NCBI RefSeq assembly: GCF_004193775.1
Contig: NC_041011.1
Location: 10,133,656-10,197,655 of the forward strand
Direction: 5' to 3'
DNA from: Glycine soja
Taxonomy: Eukaryota > Streptophyta > Magnoliopsida > Fabales > Fabaceae
DNA: 64,000 nt
Of this stretch, positions 12,935-23,126 are shown in pieces. Each line of letters opens with the position of its first letter. The stretch's first letter is position 1. Position numbers and translations under genes: made by a program. The notes below the pieces were generated by a model. It saw nothing but the letters and a program-made list of their open reading frames with translations, ran no database searches and was not told where the DNA came from.

Positions 12935-13958
12935 CTAGAATTTAGACACTACCTCGATGTCATTTTTCAAACTAGAGGGAGTTATAGTAAAGTTAAGAGT
13001 GTCAACTACGACTTCTACCTTACCTGAAGAAGACATTTGAACACCTTGTCTGCTAGTTGGGGGAGAGCTTGCACCCAGAGGGGGAGTGGGAACAATATGT
13101 CCAGGGTTTGAATCAGATTCTGCATCAGAAATATGATAAGCATTCTCTAGGTTTTGTTGGGTTGCGTCCTTGCAAGCCTTGGTAGGCATATGGCGAGCAC
13201 TAAGCTTTGGAGCCTGCTTTTGGTTTTGGTTGGAGGGGCCAGGTTCTTGTGTTTCCTCCTTCAGAGCTTTAGCAGGAGATATGCGAGGAGCCTTTAGAGG
13301 ATTTGCAGTGCCTTGCGTGATGTTGGCTATGGTGGCAAGAGCAAAAAGGGGGAAGCCTTTCATAGACCACAAAGACGAAGAAAGCATATCCTTCTCTTTC
13401 AACTAAGATTTCCTGGTGCAATTTAGTAGAAAGATCGATGTCCACAAGAATCCTCACGTAGTGACTGAAGAGGCGCCTCCAATATTCCAAAGGAAGATCG
13501 CAGAGTTAGACCCAACATTGGGTATGCAAGATACCTGGGTTTAGGTTCTAGCCATCCACTGCCCACACATTGCGAAAATCTTCAGGGGATGCAAAACTGA
13601 ATTCGTAGTAACCCTTACCCAGGGGGATCACACTCCAACGACTTAGAGGTTTCTAGAGTTTACCAAGCTTCTAACTCAAACCTGAGATTTTTACGAAGAC
13701 AATTCCTTTGGCTATGCTCAGAAGTTCGTAAAAGCTGTTCTTACAGCCATATAACCCTTTCTTGTACTTTTTTTTTTCTTCTGAGATCTTGATCGATATT
13801 GATTCACCCTTCAAACATGGCTTACATAGCTGACTAAGCGGGATATCTAAAGTGTTGCATAGTGCTTCAGCAAAGGATGGGGGCTGAGATGGTTGTTTGG
13901 GAGGTGGTGCAAGCGGCCAATCGAAAGAAAGGAAGCTCCATGAACAAATAGGGTCCAT
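12935..13958 (-). pseudogene. LINE ORF1: nucleic-acid-binding gag-like protein
   Basis: Likely start is ATG 13958, giving MDPICSWSFLSFDWPLAPPP. The frame 13958-13671 covers a proline-rich N-terminus. A second frame (13490-13269) reads VRILVDIDLSTKLHQEILVE and then LPPFCSCHHSQHH, the plant LINE domain that precedes a CCHC4-type zinc knuckle. A third frame (13402-12935) carries the low-complexity Ser/Pro/Gln-rich tail. At least two frameshifts separate the parts. Such proteins coat LINE RNA. Confidence 0.72.
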
Positions 13959-14065
13959 GGAGGCAGAGAGGTGGAGGGGTGACGTCGATGGGGTTAGAGG
14001 GGGATAAACCCTAGCAAACCCATATGTCTTGAAATAAAATTGAATGTCTACTTCGTATGTACTCA

Positions 14066-14075
14066 GTATTAAGCC
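14066..14075. repeat. LINE target-site duplication, right copy
   Basis: GTATTAAGCC, identical to 8696-8705. It marks the 5' end of the minus-strand LINE. Confidence 0.85.
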
Positions 14076-14547
14076 ATTTGAAAAATCATATTTGTACAAC
14101 AATTTGTATTATTGACTGATACCTTTGGTTGTAAATTGTAATGTTGTTTTTCCAGGATGAGATCACATCTTGTGGTTTTATCCTTGTGCTTTAATAATAT
14201 TCTTTTTGCAGTCTAATTCTTTTTTTATGAAATTGTATTTTTTAAACCAATTTGATATATTGTAAAGTTTATAGACTTATTTGTTATTAAATGGTCAGTA
14301 CAATTAAATTATCATATCTTTTACACATTCGAAGATAAAATTTAAATTTTTTATCTTTCAAGAAATAATTTATTACTGTCTTGTACTTTTAAGATCAAAA
14401 TAAAAATTTATCCTATAAAAAATATTTTAGTTTTTCTTTTTCATGGTCATTTATAAGATTCAAAAGCATAATTGAAAGTTTAGGAAAAAGTAATTAAATT
14501 ATTGAATCATATATTTGTTTATATGTAAATATTAATTATTAGTTTGT
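14076..14547. other. AT-rich intergenic DNA
   Basis: Nothing recognised. A phrase at about 14430-14480 (catggtcatt...aaaagcataattg) recurs in diverged form at 15060-15100, on the far side of the MITE. Confidence 0.4.
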
Positions 14548-14556
14548 TAATTTTTA

Positions 14557-14840
14557 GGTTAAATTAGTTTTTAGTCTTCTAATTTATTTTTTAGATTTAA
14601 TTTAGTCTTATAATTATTTTGGTGTTTAATTTATTTATCTAATTTTTAAAAATGATTCAATTTGATTTTACCGTCAAAATTGAGTTAAAGATGTTAAGAA
14701 AATATAATATGTAGCGATTTAAAATCGTCACTAAGTGATTTTAAAATATAACAAAATACACGATGCTATTAAAAGAAAAAAAGTAATAAATTAAATAAAA
14801 CTTAAATAATAAATTAAAAGACCAAAAAATTAATTTAACA
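14557..14840. mobile_element. Mutator-type MITE
   Basis: A 284-bp element with terminal inverted repeats of roughly 50 bp: left GGTTAAATTAGTTTTTAGTC, right reverse complement TGTTAAATTAATTTTTTGGTC. It is flanked by a perfect 9-bp duplication TAATTTTTA (14548-14556 and 14841-14849). The 9-bp duplication and long AT-rich arms fit Mutator-like non-autonomous elements. No coding capacity. Confidence 0.8.
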
Positions 14841-14849
14841 TAATTTTTA

Positions 14850-16868
14850 TTAATAAGAGTGGTTATATCTACAACTTTTTTCCTTTAATTATTTCTTAAT
14901 CACTCGGTCAATTTTATATCTTTGATACTGGATCACAAAAGTTGTTTGTTTGATTTACTATATAATTTATGGCTCTATTCAGATTGGAAAATCATTTATT
15001 CGTTAATATATTAAAAGAAATACAAGATTTGATACACTATTAGCGTTTTGTTTTTTGTTTTTCGTGGTCATCTAACAGAATGAAAAGCATAATTGGCCAG
15101 CAGTTTACACCCTATTAGCTTCCACATGTACACATGGTTTCTCGTCTCCCTGGCAAGCCAAGAGGTTTATGCAATCATTAATCAAGTGGAAAGAAGAAAA
15201 AAAAAGCCACGCTGTCACAATCATCTCGTTGATTTAACAATTTCATACGAACGCAAGTTATTGAACACCAGGGTTAATAATTAGAATTTTTGTTCCTCCA
15301 TGAGTATTTCTCATCTCACTGACCAGATACTAATCTAGGGTTATTTCCTGACCCGGCTGATCCAAAGAGTATTCGTATATGGTGGAGACCAAACACAATA
15401 CTAAAAAATAAATACTTAATGTTAAAAAAATACAATTAATCATTTAAAATAAATATTCATTGTAAAAAAGATATAATTAATCATTAATTTTAAAAAAATA
15501 ACGTTCAAAACTATAAATATGGATATCCATTATAAATTACAAAATTTTCAAAATCTGCTCTCCTTATTTTAACTTGTACATCTCACCTTACTACCTTACA
15601 AGTTACAACAGTCGGATCATTTATTATTATTTTTTTATACTTTCAATTTTAAATACAAGGACTGATCCATACGCAATTTTGTTTAATCTTACGTAGTTTG
15701 ACTTTTCTAAATTTAAGGATTTCTTATGAAATAAATAATATTACAGTATTAATATGGTTGGTGATGGCTTTAATAAAAACAGGTGTACCCGGACAATTAT
15801 TTTTTAATTATAGATCAATCTTGCTGCACGACAGAGAGATAGTGTACACTTGGCTTTACATAATGTACACTTTTCTTAACATATTAGTTATTATTAGTTA
15901 AAATTATTCAAAATTACAAAATTATCATTAGATAAGATGTAAGATTCATAATTAGGTGTGATTTTTAAAAGATTTAAATATTTTTTATTCCTGAAAACTA
16001 TTCAAATTTTATGATTATTCCTTCAAAAAAAATTTCTTTATGCTTGCTGCCTAAAAGTTAATTTTATTTTTTGTCTTTTTTTCCTGCTGTCAGACTTCGT
16101 CAAATAGTTGCTGACATATCCGATAAAAGGACATGTCACGTGCAAAAAAAATCATGTTTTTCAACTTTTTAAATCAAAAAACATTATTATTCTACATAAA
16201 TAATAATGTGAGTGAGGAAAGGAATTTTTTACCTCAGTTATATTATAACTAATGTAGAATAATTTCTACATCAATTATAAATATAATTGATTTAAAAGGT
16301 TAAAGAATCTTCTACATTTTACATAAACATATATGTGGATAATTGATGTATGCCTTTAATGGACAAGTCAACAATCATTGAACCTAACGGTAGAGAGCAA
16401 AGAAAAAATTTAAATTGTAGAAAACAATCACAAAAAAAAAAAATTCAAGAAACAATTGTAAAATTTGGGTATTTTTTTAGAGATCAACAATATATTTAAA
16501 TCTTTTTAAAATAATAAATTATGTTTTGAATATCTATACTTTTAGCAAAACTTGATTTTAGTTCCCAAACTTCCCTTTTGATCGATTTGATTCTTAAACT
16601 TTACAAAAATAATATTTTCGTCTTTCTTCACTATAAAAAAAACCATTTCTGAAAATGAGAGACAAATTAAGACTAATACCAATTTTTATAAATAAAGACA
16701 AAATATATTTTATTATTTTTAAAATATTTCAACCAGTAGAATGTGATACTAGTATTTCTAGTTAGATTTGATCTATATCTATAGTCATAATAACTGGCAA
16801 GCGAAAAACTAATAAAACTTCATCCACAACTTTCCTAGTAATGCATGGAACGTGGGCACTCTCAACGA
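14850..16868. other. AT-rich intergenic DNA
   Basis: No gene is supported; frames at 15093-15284 and 15698-15901 have no recognisable content. The zone at 16500-16700 carries 'cttgattttagttcccaaac' and 'ttgattcttaaactt' phrases like those in the MITEs here and may be a MITE remnant. The last part is the ATL promoter. Confidence 0.45.
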
Positions 16869-17108
16869 TTGACCACTGACAGATAAGTTTTTCTAACCTA
16901 ATGCTCTTTGAAAGAAAGTTGTGAACTAACGTTGACCTGCACCAACTTGTGAACATGTAAACATAATCTAACGTTGAGAAAGTGGAATGAATTCACATGC
17001 AATGCCTCATTGGCCTTTTCTTTACTTAATCCCAAATACAAGTCTTTCCTTGATTCAAACGTAACTCTCAATTTCTTAGCCCCCTTCCCTTCCTTTCCCT
17101 CGTTGACT
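16869..17108. promoter_or_regulatory. W-box cluster upstream of the ATL gene
   Basis: Three W-box cores lie in the 410 bases before the ATL start: TTGACC at 16869-16874, TTGACC at 16932-16937 and TTGACT at 17103-17108. W-boxes bind WRKY factors, and many ATL genes respond rapidly to elicitors. Function here is inference from motif and family. Confidence 0.4.
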
Positions 17109-17273
17109 TTGTAACATAATATCTTTCAGTAGCCAAAAAAACAACCAATACTTCATTCCTAGGGAATCTCATTCTCATCCATCACCATGGCTAACATAAA
17201 CACTTTTTTCAACCCCTTTCAATCCAAAACAATCTTCTAGCAAGCACTTTTTCATGGTTTCATCATCATCAAG

Positions 17274-17780
17274 ATGAACAACACAACCGATTCCGGATTC
17301 CTCGGCTCCAACAACACAAGTGGCTTTGGCATGGGGATAGGAATCTCAATTGGAATTCTTCTCCTCATCACAACCATCACACTCACCTCCTACTTCTGCA
17401 CAAGATCACAAGTGCCAACTCCTCCAAGGAGAAGAACAACAAGTAATTCCAACCCACAATTCCTTGAGCCACACCACACAATAGTTGATGTTGGCCTAGA
17501 TGAAGCCACAATCATGAACTACCCCAAGATGCTCTACTCTGAAGCCAAACTAAGGAAATTTGATTCCACTTCAACAAGCTGCTCCATATGTCTTGGAGAT
17601 TACAAAGGTTCTGATTTTCTAAGGGTGTTGCCTGATTGTGACCATGTCTTCCACCTTAAGTGCATTGACCCTTGGTTGAGGCTGCATCCAACATGTCCTC
17701 TCTGCAGAACATCTCCAATTCCAACACCTCTGTCAACTCCTCTGGCTGAAGTGGTCCCTTTAGCAACCAGGCGAGATTAA
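17274..17780 (+). CDS. ATL-type RING-H2 E3 ubiquitin ligase
   Basis: An intact 168-residue, intronless gene. After a short Asn/Gly/Ser-rich N-terminus, residues 19-41 form one transmembrane helix, followed by a basic stretch (PPRRR). [12 protein letters not shown] at 74-85 contains the ATL family GLD motif. The RING-H2 finger has ligands C103, C106, C122, H124, H127, C130, C141 and C144, with the P-W pair (DPWLRLHP) that contacts E2 enzymes. Length and layout match small ATL proteins of the ATL70-72 group. It should sit in a membrane with the RING cytosolic and transfer ubiquitin from an E2 to unknown targets. The ATG at 17274 is the first in-frame start: a TAG lies upstream in the leader. 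Codon use and lack of damage mark it as a live gene. Three W-boxes lie upstream. Confidence 0.95.
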   Translation: MNNTTDSGFLGSNNTSGFGMGIGISIGILLLITTITLTSYFCTRSQVPTPPRRRTTSNSNPQFLEPHHTIVDVGLDEATIMNYPKMLYSEAKLRKFDSTSTSCSICLGDYKGSDFLRVLPDCDHVFHLKCIDPWLRLHPTCPLCRTSPIPTPLSTPLAEVVPLATRRD

Positions 17781-19654
17781 TTCATAGTTTGAAATGTTCG
17801 TTTTAGGTCTAGCATCTCTTGATGGAGGCAATCCTGTTCGAGCCTGATATAATCACCATGGGATAGTTTGAAATGTTTTTGCGTTGTAGTATTAGTACAC
17901 TAAGTTTGAGGTTTATCAAAATTTCATAAAGTACTCTATTGATTGATTCTATATTGTAAATTCTTCTCTTGTATCCTTTTTCAAAACAACAAAAAAAATG
18001 TTGACAATTGACAAATATTGGTTCATCATGAGTAGAAGATACTAGAAAATCCTGGAATTAATTCTTCATTTTCTCCATTGCTTTAAGTTTGGGAGCTTGA
18101 GAACCTGGCAGAGTAATCAAAATTAGATGCAGTTAGATGAGTGTTCTAGTTTTATAATCAAAATTAAAGTTTCGTCTAAGTATTTAGCATAATAAAGAAT
18201 TACATTAAATGTCAACATAAATTATCCAAGTGAAACTCCAATTCTAATTGAATAGTAATGCGGAAAAGGCGAAAACACCTTAGGATCTGCATGTAAGTTT
18301 TCTCCTTCTTAAAACTGGTCTTGTGAGAGCAATAGGGACATCTATTATTCCTATAAGATTCTGCTTTTTAGACAAGTCTAACACCAGCTTATGTTACCAA
18401 ACAGTTAATACTCAGGAATATTGACTAAAGTACAACATATAGGCTATAGCCGCTTCAGTTTCTTAGTCGTTTGACACAAAATGGTTGTTAAATTAGAACA
18501 TATTTTCCTAACTCCAAAAACAGAAAAGGAAGTCTAACTATGTTAGTTGAGAAGGGTGCATAAATTGTTATAAACCTTCTGACATTGTCTTCAATTTCCA
18601 CGGATAAAAGAAGAAAAAGAAAAAAAGATAATCAAAGCAAGAGATATTTCTTTTGCTTGCCAGACATACATATTAGTTGGCTTCAATGCAAGTATAAACC
18701 TGCTCAACTTTACTAGCCTCTAAATTCTATCCTTTTTCTTTTGTCCTAAGATCAGGGTATATGTAAACCACAAGCCTTTGCTGATATAATAAAATAACAG
18801 AGCCATACAATTCTAAAATTACCTATTATCTATTTCAAAATGGAATAAAAATCCAGATTGAATTTTAAAAATAGAGAAGAAAATAGAACATGAAGCCACT
18901 GTTAAAACTAGTGTACGAGAAATATAATTTTTTGGCACTGATTTAATAAACTTATTCATAAATACTTATAAAAAAGTATTCAGCAAAAAAAACTTATAAA
19001 AAAGAAAATAAGAAGATAAAATAAATTGAGCTTTTCACTCAAGATAAAATCACTTTATGCACCTTAATTTTAGGATAAGTTAGATGATAGAGATTTTATA
19101 AAATTTACATATAAAAGTTAATTTTAACTTGTGAGAGAATTAAAACCATGAATTACCAATGAAATTTCTGATCCATAATTGCGAAAATTGTGTCATAACA
19201 CAGGAACAACTGAACAAGGACTTCGTATTAAGCAGAACCACAATGGAGTTGTTTGAAACCTGTATACATAGGATAGGAGAACAACATCTCGAAGCTAAAC
19301 AGTAAGAAAGTAACACTAAAAATCACATTAACCTTGTGTTTGGATCAAGAATTTCAAAATTTCAATGAATTTGAAATGTCTAGAATTTGAATTACTTTGA
19401 TTTTAATTTCCTTCATTTTTCAAATGTTTTGTTTGGATAAATCAATTCAAATTTCTTCCATTTTAAATTCTTTATTTGGATAGGGTAATTCAATTTCCTC
19501 TATACGTAAAATTTCAATTTTATATTTTAAATAGATGAAAATTTAATATTAAAATTTATAAAAAATAAACAAAATTTAATTTTGAAATATTAATTAAAAA
19601 GTATTTTCAATTTTTAATAATTTATAAATACAAAATATTGATAATTTTTAATAA
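17781..19654. other. ATL 3' region and intergenic DNA
   Basis: The first 250 bases are the probable 3' UTR. The rest has no gene. The stretch at 19340-19640 is a run of 'aatttcaattttaaat' phrases with internal inverted symmetry around 'gtttggata', likely a small unclassified repeat, with ends I could not fix. Confidence 0.4.
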
Positions 19655-20375
19655 TTTACCAACGTCGGCTAGGGTTTGTTTGACTGACACCGCCTAGGGT
19701 CTTTTCGAACGACATTAACCAAGGTTATTTTTAGCCAACGTCGGCCTAAAAAATCCTAGCAGGTGTTGACAAAAAAATCTACCCAATATCGGCTAAAAAA
19801 TAGCTTGGTTGATGCCGACCAATAGAACCTACCCGATGTTGGCTGAAAAATATCATTGGTCAATGTTGGCCAAAAAATCCCTAGTCGAAGTTGGCTAAAA
19901 AAAATAGCTCTGACCAATGTCGGACAAAAAACCTTATCAAACATCGGCTATAAAATAGCCTTGGCTGATGTTGGCTAAAAAATAGTTCTGATCGATGTCG
20001 ACCAAAAAAACTCTAGTGGATATCGACTGTAAGAACCTAGTTGATGTCAACTAAAAATAGTCATGCTCGATGTCGGTCAAAAATACCTAGCTGGTGTTAG
20101 CAAACAAAACCTTAGGCAACATCAACCAAAAAACCTAGCTAATGTGGTTAAGAAATAGCTCTGGCTGATGTCATCCAGAAAACCCTAGTCGATGTCAGCA
20201 AAAAAATCCTAACCGACGTCGCTTAGAAAATCTACTTGACATAAGGCAAAATACACTAGCTAACATCGGCTAAAGAATAACCCTAGCCGATATTGGCTAA
20301 AAAATAGCTTTGGCTGATGTTGGCTAGAAAAACTTAGCTGACGTCGGCTGAAAAATCCTAATAGGTGTCTACTCA
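19655..20375. repeat. Minisatellite of about 30-bp units with a GCCGA/TCGGC palindrome
   Basis: Degenerate tandem units built on the theme tag[c/t]cgatgtcggctaaaaaa, separated by short variable spacers (agctctgg, aaccctag and similar). Each core is close to a perfect inverted repeat (AGCCGA / TCGGCT) before an A-run. Units are diverged, so the array is old. It has no spacers of constant length and no coding frame, so it is not a CRISPR. It ends about 60 bp before the LTR at 20434. Confidence 0.82.
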
Positions 20376-20433
20376 AAAGTTAGTCATGACTAATTGTTCC
20401 GTCGGACTAAAACTTGTTCGTGGTAATAATCCG

Positions 20434-21802
20434 TGATGCTAATCAGCAAGTGTACTGAGTCGCACAAGTAATATAAAATGGTAAGAATCGAGTATCGAAT
20501 CACAGGAAATTTGTTTCATTCAGAAAATATGCGTTCAGATGAGCAAACATTTGTTTAAAGCTAGTAAATATTAAATGAGGTTTTTCTCTACAGTTCTAGT
20601 TAACTACAAATTTAAAATGTCTAAAAGCGAGAGGTACAATCAGTCAAGTAAAAATGTTGGGTCATTCTAGTGAACCTACTTTGATGTTGCTAAATACTTT
20701 TCTCTATTTAATGTTGTTTTAGTGTTCTTATGTTGAAAATAACTACCCAAACCAAGATCCCTCAAGTGAATGAGTCTAACTCTATTTAAACTTCGTCCTT
20801 GATCCCTCAAAAAACTTAGTTTAAACGAGTTGGATTAAGATTACAGCATAATATAAACTAAATCACTACACTCTGTCCCCAGACATACAGTTATCTAGCC
20901 TGCTCTATCAAGTTCTAAGGTTTTAAAGCACTTTCCAGTACTAAAAATCCTAACTTTACATACAAATAGGTGATCAAGCCATAAGCAAGCAAGAAATAAG
21001 TGCAGATAGAAGCAATGAACACATAAAAACAACTTTAAATAGATAGTGGGAGAATATTACATCAAATGTTCAGCAGAAATCCCCAACAAGAGGTTTAGCC
21101 TTCCATTGCAAGTAAGTAACTTTCAGCACAAAGGATATATTTTTGAAGGAAAACTAAGGTTACAAATGGATGAGGATGTCTCCTCCATCCCTAGAACCCT
21201 AAAATCACTCCTAAAACCTAAACTCTCTTGAAGGCTGGAGCTTTGCTCTGTTTTTCGTCTCTATGGGTGTGTCTCTTTGTTTTCTCTGGTGTCTTCTCTG
21301 ATGTTTCTTCTTTTCTTAACGCCAACTTCAGTGTTTTAAAGGCTCTTGGACGTTTCAGATTCTGAAGGCTCGCTTAGCGCCATTTTCTCGCTAAGCACGA
21401 GTTAGTGAATTTTGGCTTAGTGAGCTCAACGGGCTATGCGTGAGAAGGGACAAATGACTCATTGAGCAAGCTGACGGCGCGCTAAGCGCGGGCATCTGAG
21501 ATAGATCCTCTTCTAGGGTTTCCCTATGCGCTAAGCGGGCTAAGTGCCTCGCTTAGCGGATGTCACTTGCTAAGCTTATATGCCTCGCTTAGCGAGACAC
21601 CAGTTGCTAGACCTTCTCTTCATTTGGCCTGAAACTGAAGTTGATTCACATTAATTCACAAAAATGGGAGTATCTGCTGAGCAAAATCAAACTAACCATG
21701 AAAATATGTACAAATCCTACAAAAAGAACCATAAATTGAGGGAAAGATGTTAATTTCATATAACTATTCAATACAAAAGTTAGTCGTAAATGACGACTAA
21801 CA
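20434..21802 (-). mobile_element. 3' LTR of a second Ty3/gypsy family
   Basis: The segment starts TGATGCTAATCAGCAAGTGT and ends GACGACTAACA. The start has the same layout as the LTRs at 41086 and 51587 (TG...CAAGTGTAC...CGAGTATCG), but at clearly lower identity. The LTR is followed at 21803 by TACTCCCCCAAATT, which in the minus direction is a purine tract (AATTTGGGGGAGTA). That makes this the 3' LTR of a minus-strand element. Copies of the cgcttagcgc palindrome occur at 21371-21600. The left border is set by similarity, not by a target duplication, and could be off by tens of bases. Confidence 0.68.
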
Positions 21803-22925
21803 TACTCCCCCAAATTTAAAATTTTGCTTGTCCTCAAGCAAAGAAATAACAGTTTACTTGTCCTCAAGTGACAGAATTCACAGTGGCTAATCAAAAGATG
21901 TGTTTGTTCCAAAAAAATTCAATCACATGACATAAGTAGCAAGCAATGCTTCAACCAATAGCTCTTTACAAAGATATGCAGAATTTCAAAGATATGAACA
22001 TGATTATTAAGTAGCACAAGTGAAATAAGCCGACAAGCAAGACAGATATCAAGGAAGGTTCATCAAGCCAATGCCTCACGGTCACTGTTTCTCTCACAAG
22101 CACAAGTGTTTAAGGCAATTATCCAATTCAACAACCAACACAAGTCTCAACTTTTGAATTTCATCTCATGACATACAATCACAAACACATAAATTGAATC
22201 TGAAGAACTTTCTTGGCTTGTAATTTGGCTGGGCTTCAAACAATTCTTGGTTTTTCTAGGATGCAAAAGCTTAGGTTCTAGGAGAGCATTCATCCTTAGA
22301 TCAACTTTTTTCTTTTTATTCCAGCTTCTATTGACTTGTCACATACATTTAAGGCACTTAGATTATGAAACAACACACACATACTTTTATTCTTGAAATA
22401 TCTCCATTCTTTTTTTTTAGCAGTTTTTACTTACTGCTTCTTGACACAATTTCTGTGTGGCTGTTATTTGTCTCACCCTAATTACCATCACCCAACATCT
22501 TTCCCCAAATTTGGGACAAATTTTCTTTGAACCATGATGCTCTCCTACAACCTAAGCAAAGGTAGATGGAGATTATAATTCAACAAGCTTAGGGTTTCAA
22601 CTCAATCAATCATATTCAAGCTCAAAATGGGTGCAAGGGATTCATCATTCATGAACAAGGTAAGCTATTTGGCTAAGTGGCTAATTCAATCAATCACGAC
22701 CTTCATCATTTCCAAATTCATGCATTCATTTAGTATTCAGAGATTCATGCAAAAATCGGTACTCAATGCTAGTCGTCCTCTCACAATTAAGGTTCACACA
22801 ACTCACCGGGTTATGGCTAATGATTACCTTCACAATTTTTCTGTCAAACAAACTAACAATTTCACTCACATGTTCCTAATTTATGTTATTTCTCTTCTAA
22901 TTACCGCATATTTATTCAAAGCATG
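21803..22925 (-). mobile_element. Polypurine tract and 3' non-coding part of the gypsy element
   Basis: The first 15 bases form the polypurine tract. The following kilobase is collinear with the 3' non-coding region of the large gypsy element (42434-43725). Shared phrases include ttgcttgtcc[t/c]caagcaa, gggtgcaaggg, ttggctaagt[g/a]gcta and ctctcacaattaag. The open frame at 22627-22965 is a chance frame here. No pol remains: the element is cut at 22926 by the copia insertion and does not resume at 26578, so most of it was lost. Confidence 0.6.
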
Positions 22926-23113
22926 TGATCTTCTTATCAATTCAATTGAATGTTTACAAGATTAGTTATATACACAAACTAAACTATGGTTAGAACATAA
23001 GCTAACTAGAGTTAACAGAAAGTTAACAACTAAGCTAACAGAATTAGTTGCTAACTAAGGTCCCAAATGGAAAATAAAGAATACAATTGTTGTAGAACTT
23101 GTCTAATCCTAAT
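22926..23113 (-). repeat. 3' LTR of the copia element (truncated)
   Basis: Matches the 5' LTR at 26313-26577 but lacks about 47 terminal bases at its outer end and about 29 internal bases (agttgtaactaact...). On its inner side, read in the minus direction, TTGAGAGAGGGTA forms the polypurine tract. Confidence 0.8.
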
Positions 23114-23126
23114 ACCCTCTCTCAAG

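Larger units (their letters stand above)
8706..14065 (-). mobile_element. Full-length L1-type LINE, inactive
   Basis: About 5.36 kb in minus orientation. The 3' poly(A) tail appears as 13 T at 8706-8718. The element is bounded by perfect 10-bp duplications (8696-8705 and 14066-14075). Order from the 5' end is: short leader, ORF1 with a zinc knuckle, ORF2 with endonuclease, reverse transcriptase, zf-RVT and a terminal RNase H domain. Many frameshifts and stops interrupt both ORFs. Both ends and the target duplication survive, so this is a complete insertion rather than the usual 5'-truncated copy. Confidence 0.88.

Noticed and set aside
22627..22965. 112-codon plus-strand ORF as a gene
   Set aside because: It lies in the 3' non-coding part of a minus-strand gypsy element, collinear with 43100-43500, and has no domain.
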